Origin: Leisingera sp. ANG1
Lineage (GTDB): Bacteria; Pseudomonadota; Alphaproteobacteria; Rhodobacterales; Rhodobacteraceae
NCBI RefSeq assembly: GCF_000203975.2
Contig: NZ_AFCF02000006.1
Coordinates: 62,001-126,000, forward strand
Reading direction: 5' to 3'
Length of the DNA stretch: 64,000 bases
In this document: positions 1 to 8,446 of the stretch, piece by piece
Position numbering within the stretch: position 1 is the first letter of the stretch
How the letters are laid out: each line of letters begins with the position of its first letter
Translations under genes and position numbers: made by a program
The notes under the pieces: generated by a model
What the model was told of the DNA's origin: nothing
Database searches by the model: none
The model's input: the letters and a program-made list of their open reading frames with translations, nothing else

Positions 1-133
1 GATCACCCTGAACCAGACCGGCCGCGCCATTGAATGCGTTCTCCTCCTGATGCTGTTCTATCTGACCGCTTCTCTGACCATTTCGATGGTGATGAACGTC
101 TACAACGCATCTGTTAAGTTGAAGGAGCGCTGA
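1..133 (+). CDS. bztB: Amino-acid ABC transporter permease, C-terminal end (partial)
   Basis: Only the last 43 codons are in the window; the gene begins upstream. The visible tail reads through one hydrophobic membrane segment and ends in VKLKER. It stops 3 bases before the next permease. In the Bzt/Aap family of glutamate/glutamine/aspartate/asparagine importers two permeases are followed by the ATPase, and this tail occupies the first permease position. The assignment rests on position and a plausible C-terminal membrane helix, so the symbol is an inference from the operon. Confidence 0.75.
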   Translation, partial: ITLNQTGRAIECVLLLMLFYLTASLTISMVMNVYNASVKLKER

Positions 134-136
134 GAC

Positions 137-1435
137 ATGAGCGATACACACGCACACTCCATCGCCTTTGTCCGCGAAACCGAAATCCCGCCGGCCCCGC
201 CGCCGGCAGGGGAAACCGGCCCGGTCAAATGGCTGCGCGAGAACCTGTTCTCCAACGCGGTGAACTCCGCCCTGACCATCGCGGCGCTGCTGGTCATCTA
301 TTTGCTGCTCAGCAAGACCCTGCCGTGGCTGCTGAACGGGGTCTGGACCACCAGCTCTCTGGCGGAATGCCGCGAGGTTCTGCAAGGCAAGACAGGCGCC
401 TGTTTCTCGGTCCTGACCGAGCGCTGGAACCAGCTTCTGTATGGTTTCAAATACCCCTCCGATCAGTACTGGCGCCCGAACCTGGCCCTTGTGCTGCTGT
501 TGTTTGCCATTGCGCCGGTGCTGTTCTTTGACCTGCCGCGCAAGCTGCTGGCTTTCACCGCCGTCTACCCCTTCCTGGCCTTCTGGCTGATCTGGGGTGG
601 CACCATCCTGGCGCCGATTGTTGCGCTGGTGGGCTTTGTAGCAGGCGCCTTTGTATTCCAGACCTACGGTAAGAGCAGCTTTGCGGTCGGCTTCTTCGGA
701 GCGATTGCCGCAGCCTTTGCTGTCTGGATCATCGGCGGAATGCTGATCCCGGACGGGGCGTCCGACAACGCCATGCTGCAGGCCGTGCCGTCGCGCGATC
801 TGGGCGGCTTCATGCTGAACCTGATGCTGGGCGTGACCTGTGTGTCGCTGTCGCTGCCCTTGGGCATCGCGCTGGCGCTGGGCCGTCAGTCGGACATGCC
901 GCTGATCAAGTGGATCTGCGTTGTCTTCATCGAGTTCGTCCGCGGCGTGCCGCTGATCACCCTGCTGTTCGTGGCATCGGTGATGCTGGCCTACTTCTTC
1001 CCGCCGGAAAGCACCGTCGACCTGTTCCTGCGTGTGGTGATCATGATTACCATGTTCTCGGCAGCCTATATCGCCGAGGTGATCCGCGGCGGCTTGGCAG
1101 CCCTGCCGAAGGGACAGTACGAAGCGGCGGACAGCCTTGGCCTGGACTACCCCCAGGCGATGCGTCTGATCATCCTGCCGCAGGCGCTGAAGATCTCCAT
1201 CCCGGGCATCGTGAACGTGGCCGTCGGCCTGTTCAAGGACACCACCCTGGTCTCGGTCATCTCGATGTTCGACCTGGTTGGCATGATCCGCGGCCCGATC
1301 CTCGCCTCCACCGAGTGGAACGGGGTTTACTGGGAGCTTCTGGGCTTTGCTGCGCTTCTGTTCTTCGTCGTCTGCTACGGCATTTCTCAATACTCACAGT
1401 GGCTCGAGCGCCGTCTCGCCACCGACCACCGTTAA
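137..1435 (+). CDS. bztC: Polar amino-acid ABC transporter permease (BztC/AapM type)
   Basis: Inner-membrane permease of 432 residues that would pair with the upstream permease to form the channel for glutamate/aspartate-type amino acids. It has a long N-terminal membrane region of several helices before the HisM-type permease core, which is typical of AapM/BztC and longer than ordinary HisM permeases. The cytoplasmic coupling (EAA) loop is visible as EVIRGGLAALPKGQYEAA. It starts 3 bases after the previous stop, and the AAGGAG ribosome site of the next gene overlaps its own stop codon, so the genes are one operon. Confidence 0.9.
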   Translation: MSDTHAHSIAFVRETEIPPAPPPAGETGPVKWLRENLFSNAVNSALTIAALLVIYLLLSKTLPWLLNGVWTTSSLAECREVLQGKTGACFSVLTERWNQLLYGFKYPSDQYWRPNLALVLLLFAIAPVLFFDLPRKLLAFTAVYPFLAFWLIWGGTILAPIVALVGFVAGAFVFQTYGKSSFAVGFFGAIAAAFAVWIIGGMLIPDGASDNAMLQAVPSRDLGGFMLNLMLGVTCVSLSLPLGIALALGRQSDMPLIKWICVVFIEFVRGVPLITLLFVASVMLAYFFPPESTVDLFLRVVIMITMFSAAYIAEVIRGGLAALPKGQYEAADSLGLDYPQAMRLIILPQALKISIPGIVNVAVGLFKDTTLVSVISMFDLVGMIRGPILASTEWNGVYWELLGFAALLFFVVCYGISQYSQWLERRLATDHR

Positions 1436-1447
1436 GGAGTTCAACAT

Positions 1448-2239
1448 ATGTCTGAACTTATGTCCGACCGCGCAATCGACCGCTCCAAAATGCAGGTGAG
1501 CGACGAGGTTGCTATTGAAATCAATGGGATGAACAAGTGGTACGGGTCCTTCCACGTGCTGCGCGACATCAATCTGACCGTCAATCAGGGCGAGCGGATC
1601 GTGATCGCGGGGCCGTCGGGTTCCGGCAAATCCACCCTGATCCGCTGCCTGAACGCGCTGGAAGAGCATCAGCAGGGCAAGATCGTGGTGGATGGCACCG
1701 AGCTGTCCAACGACCTCAAGAACATCGACAAGATCCGGTCCGAGGTCGGGATGGTGTTCCAGCACTTCAACCTGTTCCCGCATCTGACCATCCTGGAGAA
1801 CTGCACCCTGGCGCCGATCTGGGTCCGCAAGACCCCCAAGAAGGAAGCCGAAGAGCGGGCGATGCACTTCCTGGAGAAGGTGAAGATCCCGGAGCAAGCG
1901 CATAAGTACCCGGGCATGCTGTCGGGCGGCCAGCAGCAGCGTGTGGCCATCGCGCGCTCGCTCTGCATGATGCCGCGCATCATGCTGTTCGATGAACCGA
2001 CATCGGCGCTCGACCCGGAGATGATCAAAGAGGTGCTCGACACCATGATCGAACTGGCCGAAGAAGGCATGACCATGCTGTGCGTGACCCACGAGATGGG
2101 CTTTGCCCGTCAGGTGGCGAACCGGGTGATCTTCATGGATGCGGGCCAGATCGTCGAACAGAACGAGCCGGAAGAGTTCTTCAACAACCCGAAGAGCGAC
2201 CGCACCAAGCTGTTCCTCAGCCAGATCCTGGGTCACTGA
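1448..2239 (+). CDS. bztD: Polar amino-acid ABC transporter ATP-binding protein
   Basis: Cytoplasmic ATPase (263 residues) that powers the Bzt/Aap importer. The sequence shows Walker [10 protein letters not shown], the Q-loop region, the ABC signature [12 protein letters not shown], Walker [13 protein letters not shown] and the switch histidine in VTHEM. An AAGGAG ribosome site about 8 bases before the ATG supports this start. It is the last gene of the operon and is followed by an intrinsic terminator. The periplasmic binding protein gene is not in the window and is probably upstream. Confidence 0.92.
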   Translation: MSELMSDRAIDRSKMQVSDEVAIEINGMNKWYGSFHVLRDINLTVNQGERIVIAGPSGSGKSTLIRCLNALEEHQQGKIVVDGTELSNDLKNIDKIRSEVGMVFQHFNLFPHLTILENCTLAPIWVRKTPKKEAEERAMHFLEKVKIPEQAHKYPGMLSGGQQQRVAIARSLCMMPRIMLFDEPTSALDPEMIKEVLDTMIELAEEGMTMLCVTHEMGFARQVANRVIFMDAGQIVEQNEPEEFFNNPKSDRTKLFLSQILGH

Positions 2240-2260
2240 GGCAACCGCTTCACCAAACAG

Positions 2261-2290
2261 AAAGGCCGGGCAATGCGCCCGGCCTTTTTT
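2261..2290 (+). terminator. Intrinsic terminator of the bzt operon
   Basis: A 9-bp perfect stem, AAGGCCGGG pairing with CCCGGCCTT around a 7-base loop, is followed by a run of T. It lies about 20 bases after the ATPase stop codon. Confidence 0.9.
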
Positions 2291-2322
2291 GTTTCGGAAC
2301 CTGCCTTCAGGAATGGGTGAGA

Positions 2323-2775
2323 TCAGGAATGGCTGGCAAACACTTCGGTGGTGCCGTCCGCCAGGATCAGCAGGGTGTCAAACGCCTCGCGCTCATCGCC
2401 CATTTCCATCCCCGGCGAGCCGATCGGCATCCCCGGCACGGAGAGCCCCAGCGCGGCCGGCTGTTCCGCCAGCAGCCGCTGGATGTCTTCGGCAGGCACA
2501 TGGCCCTCGATCACATAAGGCCCGGCCATCGCGGTGTGGCAGGAGGCGAGATCGCCGCTGACACCCAGCCGCTCCTTCATTGCCCACAGCTCCTCATCCG
2601 CGACATTGCGCACCTCGGTCTGAAAACCGGCGGCGGTCACATGATCGGCCCAGGCGGTGCAGCAGCCGCAGCTGGGCGACTTCATGATGCGAATGGTCTC
2701 TGCCGCCGCGGCAAAACCGGGCAGGGATGCGAGGGGGAGGGCGGCTGCGGCCAGCAGCAGGGAACGGCGGTGCAT
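2323..2775 (-). CDS. DUF411 family exported metal-binding protein
   Basis: The 150-residue product begins MHRRSLLLAAAALPLASLPG, an export signal with an arginine pair that could be Tat or Sec. The mature part opens with the DUF411 hallmark SPSCGCCTAWADH, whose CGCC motif is thought to bind copper or a similar soft metal. DUF411 proteins are often found near copper-handling genes, but none is adjacent here: it stands alone, convergent with the bzt operon and about 100 bases downstream of the sixA-like gene. A role in periplasmic metal binding is inferred from the family. Confidence 0.85.
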   Translation of the reverse strand: MHRRSLLLAAAALPLASLPGFAAAAETIRIMKSPSCGCCTAWADHVTAAGFQTEVRNVADEELWAMKERLGVSGDLASCHTAMAGPYVIEGHVPAEDIQRLLAEQPAALGLSVPGMPIGSPGMEMGDEREAFDTLLILADGTTEVFASHS

Positions 2776-2876
2776 GACGGTCTCCAGTCCGGGAAAGGTC
2801 TGTCAGGCAACCTAGGCACGCAGCCGCACCTGTGCCAGAGCCCTCCCGCGCGGGATGCGCCAGCTTGCCGCAGGTC

Positions 2877-3374
2877 TCACTCGCCCAAAAGCCCCCGCGG
2901 CACCGCAAAGTCGATCACCTTGCCGCTGCTCCAGCTCAGCTCTTTCCAGCTGCCGATATCGAACTCCGCCACCAGCGTCGCACCCGTCGGGTAGTCGTCG
3001 AACCGCGCATGGTCCGGCGGGCTGGACACGATGGTATGGGCAAAGGCGGCAATGCCGGGATTGTGGCCGACCAGCATGACCCGCGGTTTCTCCGCCTGGC
3101 TCAGCACCTTGAACAGGATGTCCGAATTGGCGTGATACAGCCGCTCGGTGAAAGTTGCTGGCACCCCCAGCTCCATCAGCTCGCAGGTCTCGCGGGTGCG
3201 CTGGGCAGAGGAGGAGATGATCTGATCCGGCAGGTAGCCGCATTCGCGCATCCAGGCGGCAATGGCCGGGGCTGAGCGGCGTCCGCGCTTGTTCAGCGGG
3301 CGGGCGTGGTCGCTGGGCACATTGGTGTCCCAGGCGGATTTGGCGTGGCGGGTCAGGATCAGGGTGCAGGTCAT
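2877..3374 (-). CDS. SixA-type histidine phosphatase
   Basis: A 165-residue cytoplasmic member of the histidine (RHG) phosphatase superfamily. The catalytic R-H pair is at residues 9-10 (LTRHAKSAW), the family LNKRGR motif follows, and the second catalytic region is VMLVGHNPG. Length and motif pattern match the short SixA branch, which dephosphorylates phosphohistidine proteins; the actual target is unknown. It overlaps the preceding ferredoxin-like gene by 4 bases, so the two are translationally coupled. Confidence 0.87.
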   Translation of the reverse strand: MTCTLILTRHAKSAWDTNVPSDHARPLNKRGRRSAPAIAAWMRECGYLPDQIISSSAQRTRETCELMELGVPATFTERLYHANSDILFKVLSQAEKPRVMLVGHNPGIAAFAHTIVSSPPDHARFDDYPTGATLVAEFDIGSWKELSWSSGKVIDFAVPRGLLGE

Positions 3375-4072
3375 TGCGGGTGAAAATGCCTCATGTGATG
3401 TGCGGTTTGTTCTGGGTCGCGGCCGGCGCTGCGGCTCAGCGGGCAGGCCCGCCGGGCAAGGCAGCCGCCGGACATGCAGCCGGCGCCTGCGCTGGTGTCG
3501 AGATACGCGTGGCAGGCCGCCAGATCGTAGGGGCCTCCGTCGGCCAGGGCGCTGACGGGGCAGGCGGCAAGGCAGGGACGCGAGGGGCAGCTGTCGCAGG
3601 GAGACTGTGCCAAAGGTGCAGGGGGGATGTCAAATTCCTGTTCAAAATGAATGGCCCCCCGCAAGGAAATCATCATGCCGGCAGTATCATGCACCAGCAT
3701 CTGTGACGGTGATGTGAAGAACCGCCCCGACGCCAGCGCCCAGTTGATGAAAGGCGTGTAGGGCGGGCCGCCAAAAGGGAAATAGGCGGTGCCGCCCAAA
3801 TCCCTTGCCAGCGCGCCAACCACCCGCCCGGACCAGCTGTCGACCGGGTCGGGCACGCTGTCCTGGTATTCGGGGCTGGTCTTGAACAGCGGCCAGAAGG
3901 CGGTGCCGGTGCCCAGAAGGATCAGGGTGCCGCCCGCCAGCGCCTGAACCGGCTGGCGCGCCGGATGCAGGGCCGCGCAGACCTCCAGCCCGGCCGCAGC
4001 GGCGGCCGTTTCGATGCTGCACCAGGTCGGCAGGCTGCGGGGGGCGGGGGCAGGCTGGTCTGTCAGGGTCAT
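3371..4072 (-). CDS. Ferredoxin-like 4Fe-4S protein of unknown role
   Basis: A 233-residue protein whose C-terminal third is cysteine-rich. A first motif CDSCPSRPCLAACP gives C-x2-C-x4-C-x3-C-P spacing, and a second motif CMSGGCLARRACP follows about 35 residues later. This is reminiscent of the iron-sulfur tail of QueG-like proteins, but no cobalamin-binding domain is seen. The N-terminal 150 residues have no recognisable fold for me. It is the first gene of a two-gene unit with the SixA-like phosphatase. Function is unknown; redox or electron transfer is a guess from the cysteines. Confidence 0.7.
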   Translation of the reverse strand: MTLTDQPAPAPRSLPTWCSIETAAAAAGLEVCAALHPARQPVQALAGGTLILLGTGTAFWPLFKTSPEYQDSVPDPVDSWSGRVVGALARDLGGTAYFPFGGPPYTPFINWALASGRFFTSPSQMLVHDTAGMMISLRGAIHFEQEFDIPPAPLAQSPCDSCPSRPCLAACPVSALADGGPYDLAACHAYLDTSAGAGCMSGGCLARRACPLSRSAGRDPEQTAHHMRHFHPQ

Positions 4073-4310
4073 TGGCGGTGTCCTTCCGGCGGGCTTGGGA
4101 TGAGCCTAGCAGCGCCCGGAGCCTGGCCGGAGGGCAAAAAACGTCCCGCAATCGCCTGCCGGCGTCTTCCCGCCGTCCGCTGCCGCCGCGGCCGGGCACA
4201 TATGCTGAAAAGCGGATTTGTGGTATCCTCCGCCCCGGGGGCATGCAGGCCGCAAAGTTCGGCATCCTGCCTAGCAGCGGCGTGCATTTTCCACCCCAGG
4301 GAGTGACCAA

Positions 4311-4643
4311 ATGCCGAGATTTATCGTGACCGGGAACTACACGTCTTCCGCAATGAAGGCGATGATCGAGAACCCCAGCGACCGCGAGGCCGCGGCGCGG
4401 GCCCTTGTCGAGGCAGCGGGCGGCAAGCTGGAGACCTTCTATCTGACCACGGGGGACCGCGATTTTGCGATCAAGGTCACGATTGACGACATCAGCGGTC
4501 TGCTGGCGGGCCTGTTGGCAACCGGCGCCAGCGGCGCGGTCAGCAACCTCAGGACCGTGCGTGCCTTCACCTCGGATGAATTTACGGAAATTCAGAAGAA
4601 GGCGGGATCGATTGCAGGTGCCTACAAGGCGCCGGGAAGCTGA
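4311..4643 (+). CDS. GYD domain protein
   Basis: A 110-residue soluble protein with the GYD-family pattern: an N-terminal strand (MPRFIVTGNY), a central helix (AARALVEAAGGKLE) and the strand FYLTTGDRDFAIKV. GYD proteins are small dimeric alpha-beta barrels of unknown biochemical role. It stands alone between divergent and convergent neighbours, with a ribosome site (AGGGAG) just before the ATG. Confidence 0.85.
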   Translation: MPRFIVTGNYTSSAMKAMIENPSDREAAARALVEAAGGKLETFYLTTGDRDFAIKVTIDDISGLLAGLLATGASGAVSNLRTVRAFTSDEFTEIQKKAGSIAGAYKAPGS

Positions 4644-4703
4644 GGCCCAGCCCTCCGTTCATCTGACTGAAAATATCCCGGGGCGGATTGGCCCGGGAGA
4701 GCC

Positions 4704-4724
4704 AAGAGGGGCAGCGCCCCTCTT
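4704..4724. repeat. Perfect hairpin with GGGCAGCGCCC core
   Basis: Arms AAGAGGGGC and GCCCCTCTT (9 bp) enclose AGC. It lies between the convergent GYD gene and argB, and has no clear T-run on either strand. Its core sequence recurs in the long inverted repeat at 6498-6595, so it may belong to an intergenic repeat family. Confidence 0.7.
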
Positions 4725-4744
4725 GACCTGATCTCCTGACGCCA

Positions 4745-5605
4745 TCAGGCGCGGATCATCGAGCCTGCGCCGTGGTCGGTGTAAAGCTCCAGCAGCACCG
4801 CGTTCTGCACCCGTCCGTCGACGATAATGCAGGCGCGCACGCCGCCGCGGACCGCGTCCAGCGCGGTTTCGGTCTTGGGGATCATGCCGCCGGCGATGAC
4901 GCCGCTGGCGGTCATCTCCTCGACGTCCGCGGCCTTCAGCTCGGTCACCACTTCACCCTCGGCGTTTTTGACGCCGGCCACATCCGTCAGCAGCAGCAGG
5001 CGGTCGGCCTGCAGCGCCTTTGCGATGGCGCCGGCAGCCGTGTCGCCGTTGATGTTGTAGGTCTCGCCATTCCGGCCTGCGCCGATAGGGGCAATGACCG
5101 GGATCATGTTCTTCTCAAACAGCCCGTGCAGCACCTTGGGGTCCATTTCGGCTGGCGCGCCGACAAAGCCCAGATCCGGGTCGGCCTGATCGCAGGTGAT
5201 CAGGTTCGCGTCCTTGCCCGACAGGCCGACGGCGCGGCCGCCCTGGCTGTTGATCGCCTGCACGATACGCTTGTTGACGACGCCGGACAGCACCATCTCC
5301 ACCACTTCCATGGTGGCGGCATCAGTGACCCGCTTGCCGTTCACGAACTCCGACTTGATCTGCAGCTTTTCCAGCATCGCGTTGATCATCGGTCCGCCGC
5401 CATGCACGATAACCGGGTTTACCCCCACTTGGCGCATCAGCACGATGTCGCGGGCAAAGGTCTCCATCGCCTCGTCGCTGCCCATGGCGTGGCCACCCAG
5501 CTTGATGACGACAATCGCCCCGGCAAAGCGCTGGAAATACGGCAGCGCGCTGGAGAGGGTTTCGGCGGTGGCAATCCAATCGCGGTTCATGTCTTGTTTC
5601 TTCAT
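4745..5605 (-). CDS. argB: Acetylglutamate kinase
   Basis: Second enzyme of arginine synthesis: phosphorylates N-acetyl-L-glutamate with ATP in the cytoplasm. The 286-residue sequence shows the amino-acid kinase fold signatures [10 protein letters not shown] (phosphate-binding lysine), [10 protein letters not shown] (substrate glycines) and [12 protein letters not shown] (ATP site). Length matches the family. In many alphaproteobacteria argB lies close behind engB in the rpmH-yidC-engB gene string; here a short-chain dehydrogenase, a PepSY gene and a DUF2946 gene intervene. Confidence 0.96.
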   Translation of the reverse strand: MKKQDMNRDWIATAETLSSALPYFQRFAGAIVVIKLGGHAMGSDEAMETFARDIVLMRQVGVNPVIVHGGGPMINAMLEKLQIKSEFVNGKRVTDAATMEVVEMVLSGVVNKRIVQAINSQGGRAVGLSGKDANLITCDQADPDLGFVGAPAEMDPKVLHGLFEKNMIPVIAPIGAGRNGETYNINGDTAAGAIAKALQADRLLLLTDVAGVKNAEGEVVTELKAADVEEMTASGVIAGGMIPKTETALDAVRGGVRACIIVDGRVQNAVLLELYTDHGAGSMIRA

Positions 5606-5739
5606 TGCTGCATCATCCCTTGGTCAGGATGTGTTACGGGGTTCCGGCGCTGCTGCCAAGGGGAGGGTTTGGCGCAGCCCGTTGCAGATGGCGGCGCGGA
5701 TGCTAGGCTCGGCGCAGATTCTCTCATCAGGAGGGCGCC

Positions 5740-6468
5740 ATGCGCCAGAAGACACTACTGCTGACGGGGGCCAGCCGCGGCATCGGCCATGCCACCGTGC
5801 GCCGCTTCAATGCCGAGGGCTGGCGGGTCATCACCTGCTCGCGCCAGCCGTTCCCGCAGGAATGCCCCTGGGGCGGCGGTCAGGAAAACCATGTGCAGCT
5901 GGACCTGTCGGACCCGTCGGACACCATCAACGCGGTGGGCCGGATCCAGGAGATGCTGGACGGGCAGCTGGATGCCCTGGTCAACAACGCGGGCATCTCG
6001 CCCAAGGGGCCGGAGGGGGAGCGGCTCAGCACGCTCAACACCGACCTGATGGATTGGGGCAAGGTGTTTCACGTGAACTTCTTTGCCTCGGTGGTTCTGG
6101 CGCGCGGCCTGAAGGACGAACTGGCGGCAGCCAAGGGCTCTGTGGTCAACGTGACCTCGATCGCGGGCAGCCGGGTGCATCCCTTTGCTGGCGCGGCCTA
6201 TGCCACGTCAAAGGCGGCACTGGCGGCGCTGACGCGGGAGATGGCGCATGATTTCGGGCCGATGGGGGTGCGGGTCAACGCGATTGCGCCGGGGGAGGTG
6301 GAGACCTCGATCCTGTCGCCCGGCACCGAGAAGATCGTCGAGAAGCTGCCGATGCAGCGGCTGGGCCAGCCGGAGGAGGTCGCCTCAGCGATCTATTTCC
6401 TGTGCTCGGAGGGCAGTTCCTACATCTCCGGCGCCGAGATCGAGGTGAACGGCGCGCAGCACGTGTAG
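5740..6468 (+). CDS. Short-chain dehydrogenase/reductase
   Basis: A 242-residue classical SDR oxidoreductase using NAD(P)H. The nucleotide motif TGASRGIG is at residues 9-16, NNAG near 82-85, and the catalytic S140, Y154 and K158 (YATSK) are all present. The C-terminus IEVNGAQHV has the FabG-like form. An AGGAGG ribosome site precedes the ATG. The substrate cannot be read from the sequence. It is transcribed divergently from argB and has no co-directional partner. Confidence 0.9.
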   Translation: MRQKTLLLTGASRGIGHATVRRFNAEGWRVITCSRQPFPQECPWGGGQENHVQLDLSDPSDTINAVGRIQEMLDGQLDALVNNAGISPKGPEGERLSTLNTDLMDWGKVFHVNFFASVVLARGLKDELAAAKGSVVNVTSIAGSRVHPFAGAAYATSKAALAALTREMAHDFGPMGVRVNAIAPGEVETSILSPGTEKIVEKLPMQRLGQPEEVASAIYFLCSEGSSYISGAEIEVNGAQHV

Positions 6469-6497
6469 TTGCAGATCTACCGCCTGGCCGTGAGGCC

Positions 6498-6595
6498 GGG
6501 CAGCGCCCGTCCCGCCCTCCGTCATGCCGGAGGCGTGCTTCCAGCACGACGGGGCGGGCGCTTCGCATCCCACCCCGCCGGGACGGGCGCTGCCC
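6498..6595. repeat. Long inverted repeat in intergenic space
   Basis: A perfect 17-bp inverted repeat has its outer arms at 6498-6514 (starts GGGCAGCGCCC) and 6579-6595. Between them is a smaller hairpin, CGTGC-TTCCA-GCACG. The element fills most of the gap between the convergent SDR and PepSY genes. It could end transcription from both sides, or be a mobile REP-like element. Confidence 0.8.
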
Positions 6596-6606
6596 TCCGT
6601 TTTTCT

Positions 6607-8004
6607 TCAACTCACCGCGCGTTTCAGCACCGGCAGGTTGCCCAGCAGCAGCACGTCGAACGCCAGCACTGCCAGCAGCGCCAGGCCGGTCAGCGGGAAG
6701 GCCAGCGAGACCAGCACCGCGATCAGCGCAGCACCTTTCCAGAACGGCATATCTGCCGGTTCCGGCGGGGCGGCGAGGCGGGCGGCACCGGCGGGGCGGC
6801 GCTTGACCCACATCACCAGGCCGGAGACGCAGACAAAGATCACCGCGAGGCAGAACACCACGTTCAGCATAAAGCTCCAGGTGCCCATCAGCCCCATGTG
6901 GAAGGGGATGCTGACCGCCATGGCTTTGCCGGCCCAGGAGTAGTCGTCGTATTTCACATCGGCGAGGATCTTGCCGCTGTACTGGTCCACATGCACGGTG
7001 CGGTCGATGAAGGGGCTGTCGCCGTCGCCGCTCATGCTGTCGCGGTTGAGGGTCCAGACGCCTGTTTCGCCGCCGGGGTAGGCGAGGCGGAAGCGGCCCT
7101 CCATACCCAGGGTGCGGCCCAGGGCGATCAGGCTGGCGGCATCGACGGCTGCGCCTTCAGCGACGCCGGTGATCCCGGCGTCAGAGCCGGAGGCGGGCAT
7201 CGGGGTCTGCTCCAGCGCCCAGGGGACATCGTTGGTATGCCCATGGTTCATGCTGGCGTGGATGTCATCCGACAGGGGCACGTTGTCCCATTTGGCTGCC
7301 GGGAAGGTGCTCCAGGCCTGCATCAACTGGCCGCCCCAGATGCCGGTCCAGGACAAGCCCGAGATCAGGAAGATCACCAGCAGGGCCGACATCCAGAAGC
7401 CGGTCACGGCGTGCAGGTTCTTCCACAAAGCGCGGCCACGGGCGCGGAGGTTGGGGACAAAGGCGCTGATGGCGTTGCCGCGCGGCCACCACAGGTAGAG
7501 GCCGGTCAGCACCAGAACGATACCGAGGCCTGCGGCGATTTCGATCAGCCGGTCGCCGGTGTCGCCAATCAGAAGGGTGGAGTGGATGTTGTCGGCAAAG
7601 TCGTACCAGCCGGCGCGGCGGTCCCAAACCTGGATCACCTCGCCGCTGTACTGGTCCAGGGCGACCAGCCGTTGGCCTTCATCGGTTTTGACGCGGAACA
7701 CGGCGGCCAGATCAGGCGCCTTGGGGCCGATCCATTCGGCGATGGTGCCGGGCTGGGCGGCCAGCACGGCGGCCTCTTGCTCCGGCAGGCTCAGCTCAGC
7801 CGCGCCTTGGGTGACGGTGATTTTCTCGCCGTCGCGCCCGTCGAATTGGGTGATGAACATCATCATCAGGCCGGTCACGGCCAGCATGATCAGGAAGGGG
7901 ATAACAAACAGGCCGGCATAGAAATGCCAGCGCCAGACGGCGGCGTAGAATTTTTGGGAAAGCGGGCGCGATTGGCCCGCGGATTGCGGTTGGCTGGTTG
8001 CCAT
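6607..8004 (-). CDS. PepSY-associated transmembrane protein
   Basis: A 465-residue inner-membrane protein. It opens with a conserved helix pair (FYAAVWRWHFYAGLFVIPFLIM), has further helices near residues 180, 230, 375 and 420, and two PepSY-like periplasmic regions carrying the VDQYSG-type repeat (LDQYSGEVIQVWD and VDQYSGKILADVK). Members of this family often accompany siderophore, haem or copper genes and some are proposed ferric reductases. Here it sits directly behind a DUF2946 gene on the same strand, a recurrent pairing. Its function is not established. Confidence 0.88.
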   Translation of the reverse strand: MATSQPQSAGQSRPLSQKFYAAVWRWHFYAGLFVIPFLIMLAVTGLMMMFITQFDGRDGEKITVTQGAAELSLPEQEAAVLAAQPGTIAEWIGPKAPDLAAVFRVKTDEGQRLVALDQYSGEVIQVWDRRAGWYDFADNIHSTLLIGDTGDRLIEIAAGLGIVLVLTGLYLWWPRGNAISAFVPNLRARGRALWKNLHAVTGFWMSALLVIFLISGLSWTGIWGGQLMQAWSTFPAAKWDNVPLSDDIHASMNHGHTNDVPWALEQTPMPASGSDAGITGVAEGAAVDAASLIALGRTLGMEGRFRLAYPGGETGVWTLNRDSMSGDGDSPFIDRTVHVDQYSGKILADVKYDDYSWAGKAMAVSIPFHMGLMGTWSFMLNVVFCLAVIFVCVSGLVMWVKRRPAGAARLAAPPEPADMPFWKGAALIAVLVSLAFPLTGLALLAVLAFDVLLLGNLPVLKRAVS

Positions 8005-8075
8005 TGGGTCTCTCCATATCGGAACAGGGCCGGGCGCGCGGGGCGCCGGCGGAAATGTCAGGTGTGTTCAGAAAG

Positions 8076-8441
8076 TCAGGAGAGCGCGGGCGGGCCGCGG
8101 GCGTCATAGCGCCAGTGGAAACCGGCGGTGTGATGGGTGAAAGCCTCGCGCGACCAGCGGTCGCTGAGAGGTGTGTCCAGGTTCAGATCAATCAGGCTGT
8201 CCGGCAGCAGCGCCACCGCGCCAAGCGCGGCGAAGGGACAGCTGCGGTCTTCCATCTGCTCGGCGGGCGCATGGGGTTCGCCGCTGTCCAGGTCAACCCA
8301 GGTTTCCACCGGCCCGTGGCCGGTACAGATCACCAGCAGCACCTTGCCGTCCTGCGCCGAGGCCGGCATCCAGCCGGAGGGGATCAGCCCGGCCACGGCC
8401 AGGGCGATCACAACCAGCAGGGAGGGCAGGCGGCTGAGCAC
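8076..8441 (-). CDS. DUF2946 family small exported protein
   Basis: A 121-residue protein with an N-terminal signal or anchor helix (LLVVIALAVAGLIP) and the DUF2946 pattern: a cysteine in VICTGHG and a downstream SCPFA motif. Both cysteines and nearby histidines suggest metal binding, though this is untested. It ends 71 bases before the PepSY gene, with which it is probably co-transcribed, and starts 5 bases after engB ends, so it may also receive engB transcripts. Confidence 0.75.
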   Translation of the reverse strand: MLSRLPSLLVVIALAVAGLIPSGWMPASAQDGKVLLVICTGHGPVETWVDLDSGEPHAPAEQMEDRSCPFAALGAVALLPDSLIDLNLDTPLSDRWSREAFTHHTAGFHWRYDARGPPALS

Positions 8442-8446
8442 GGGTG

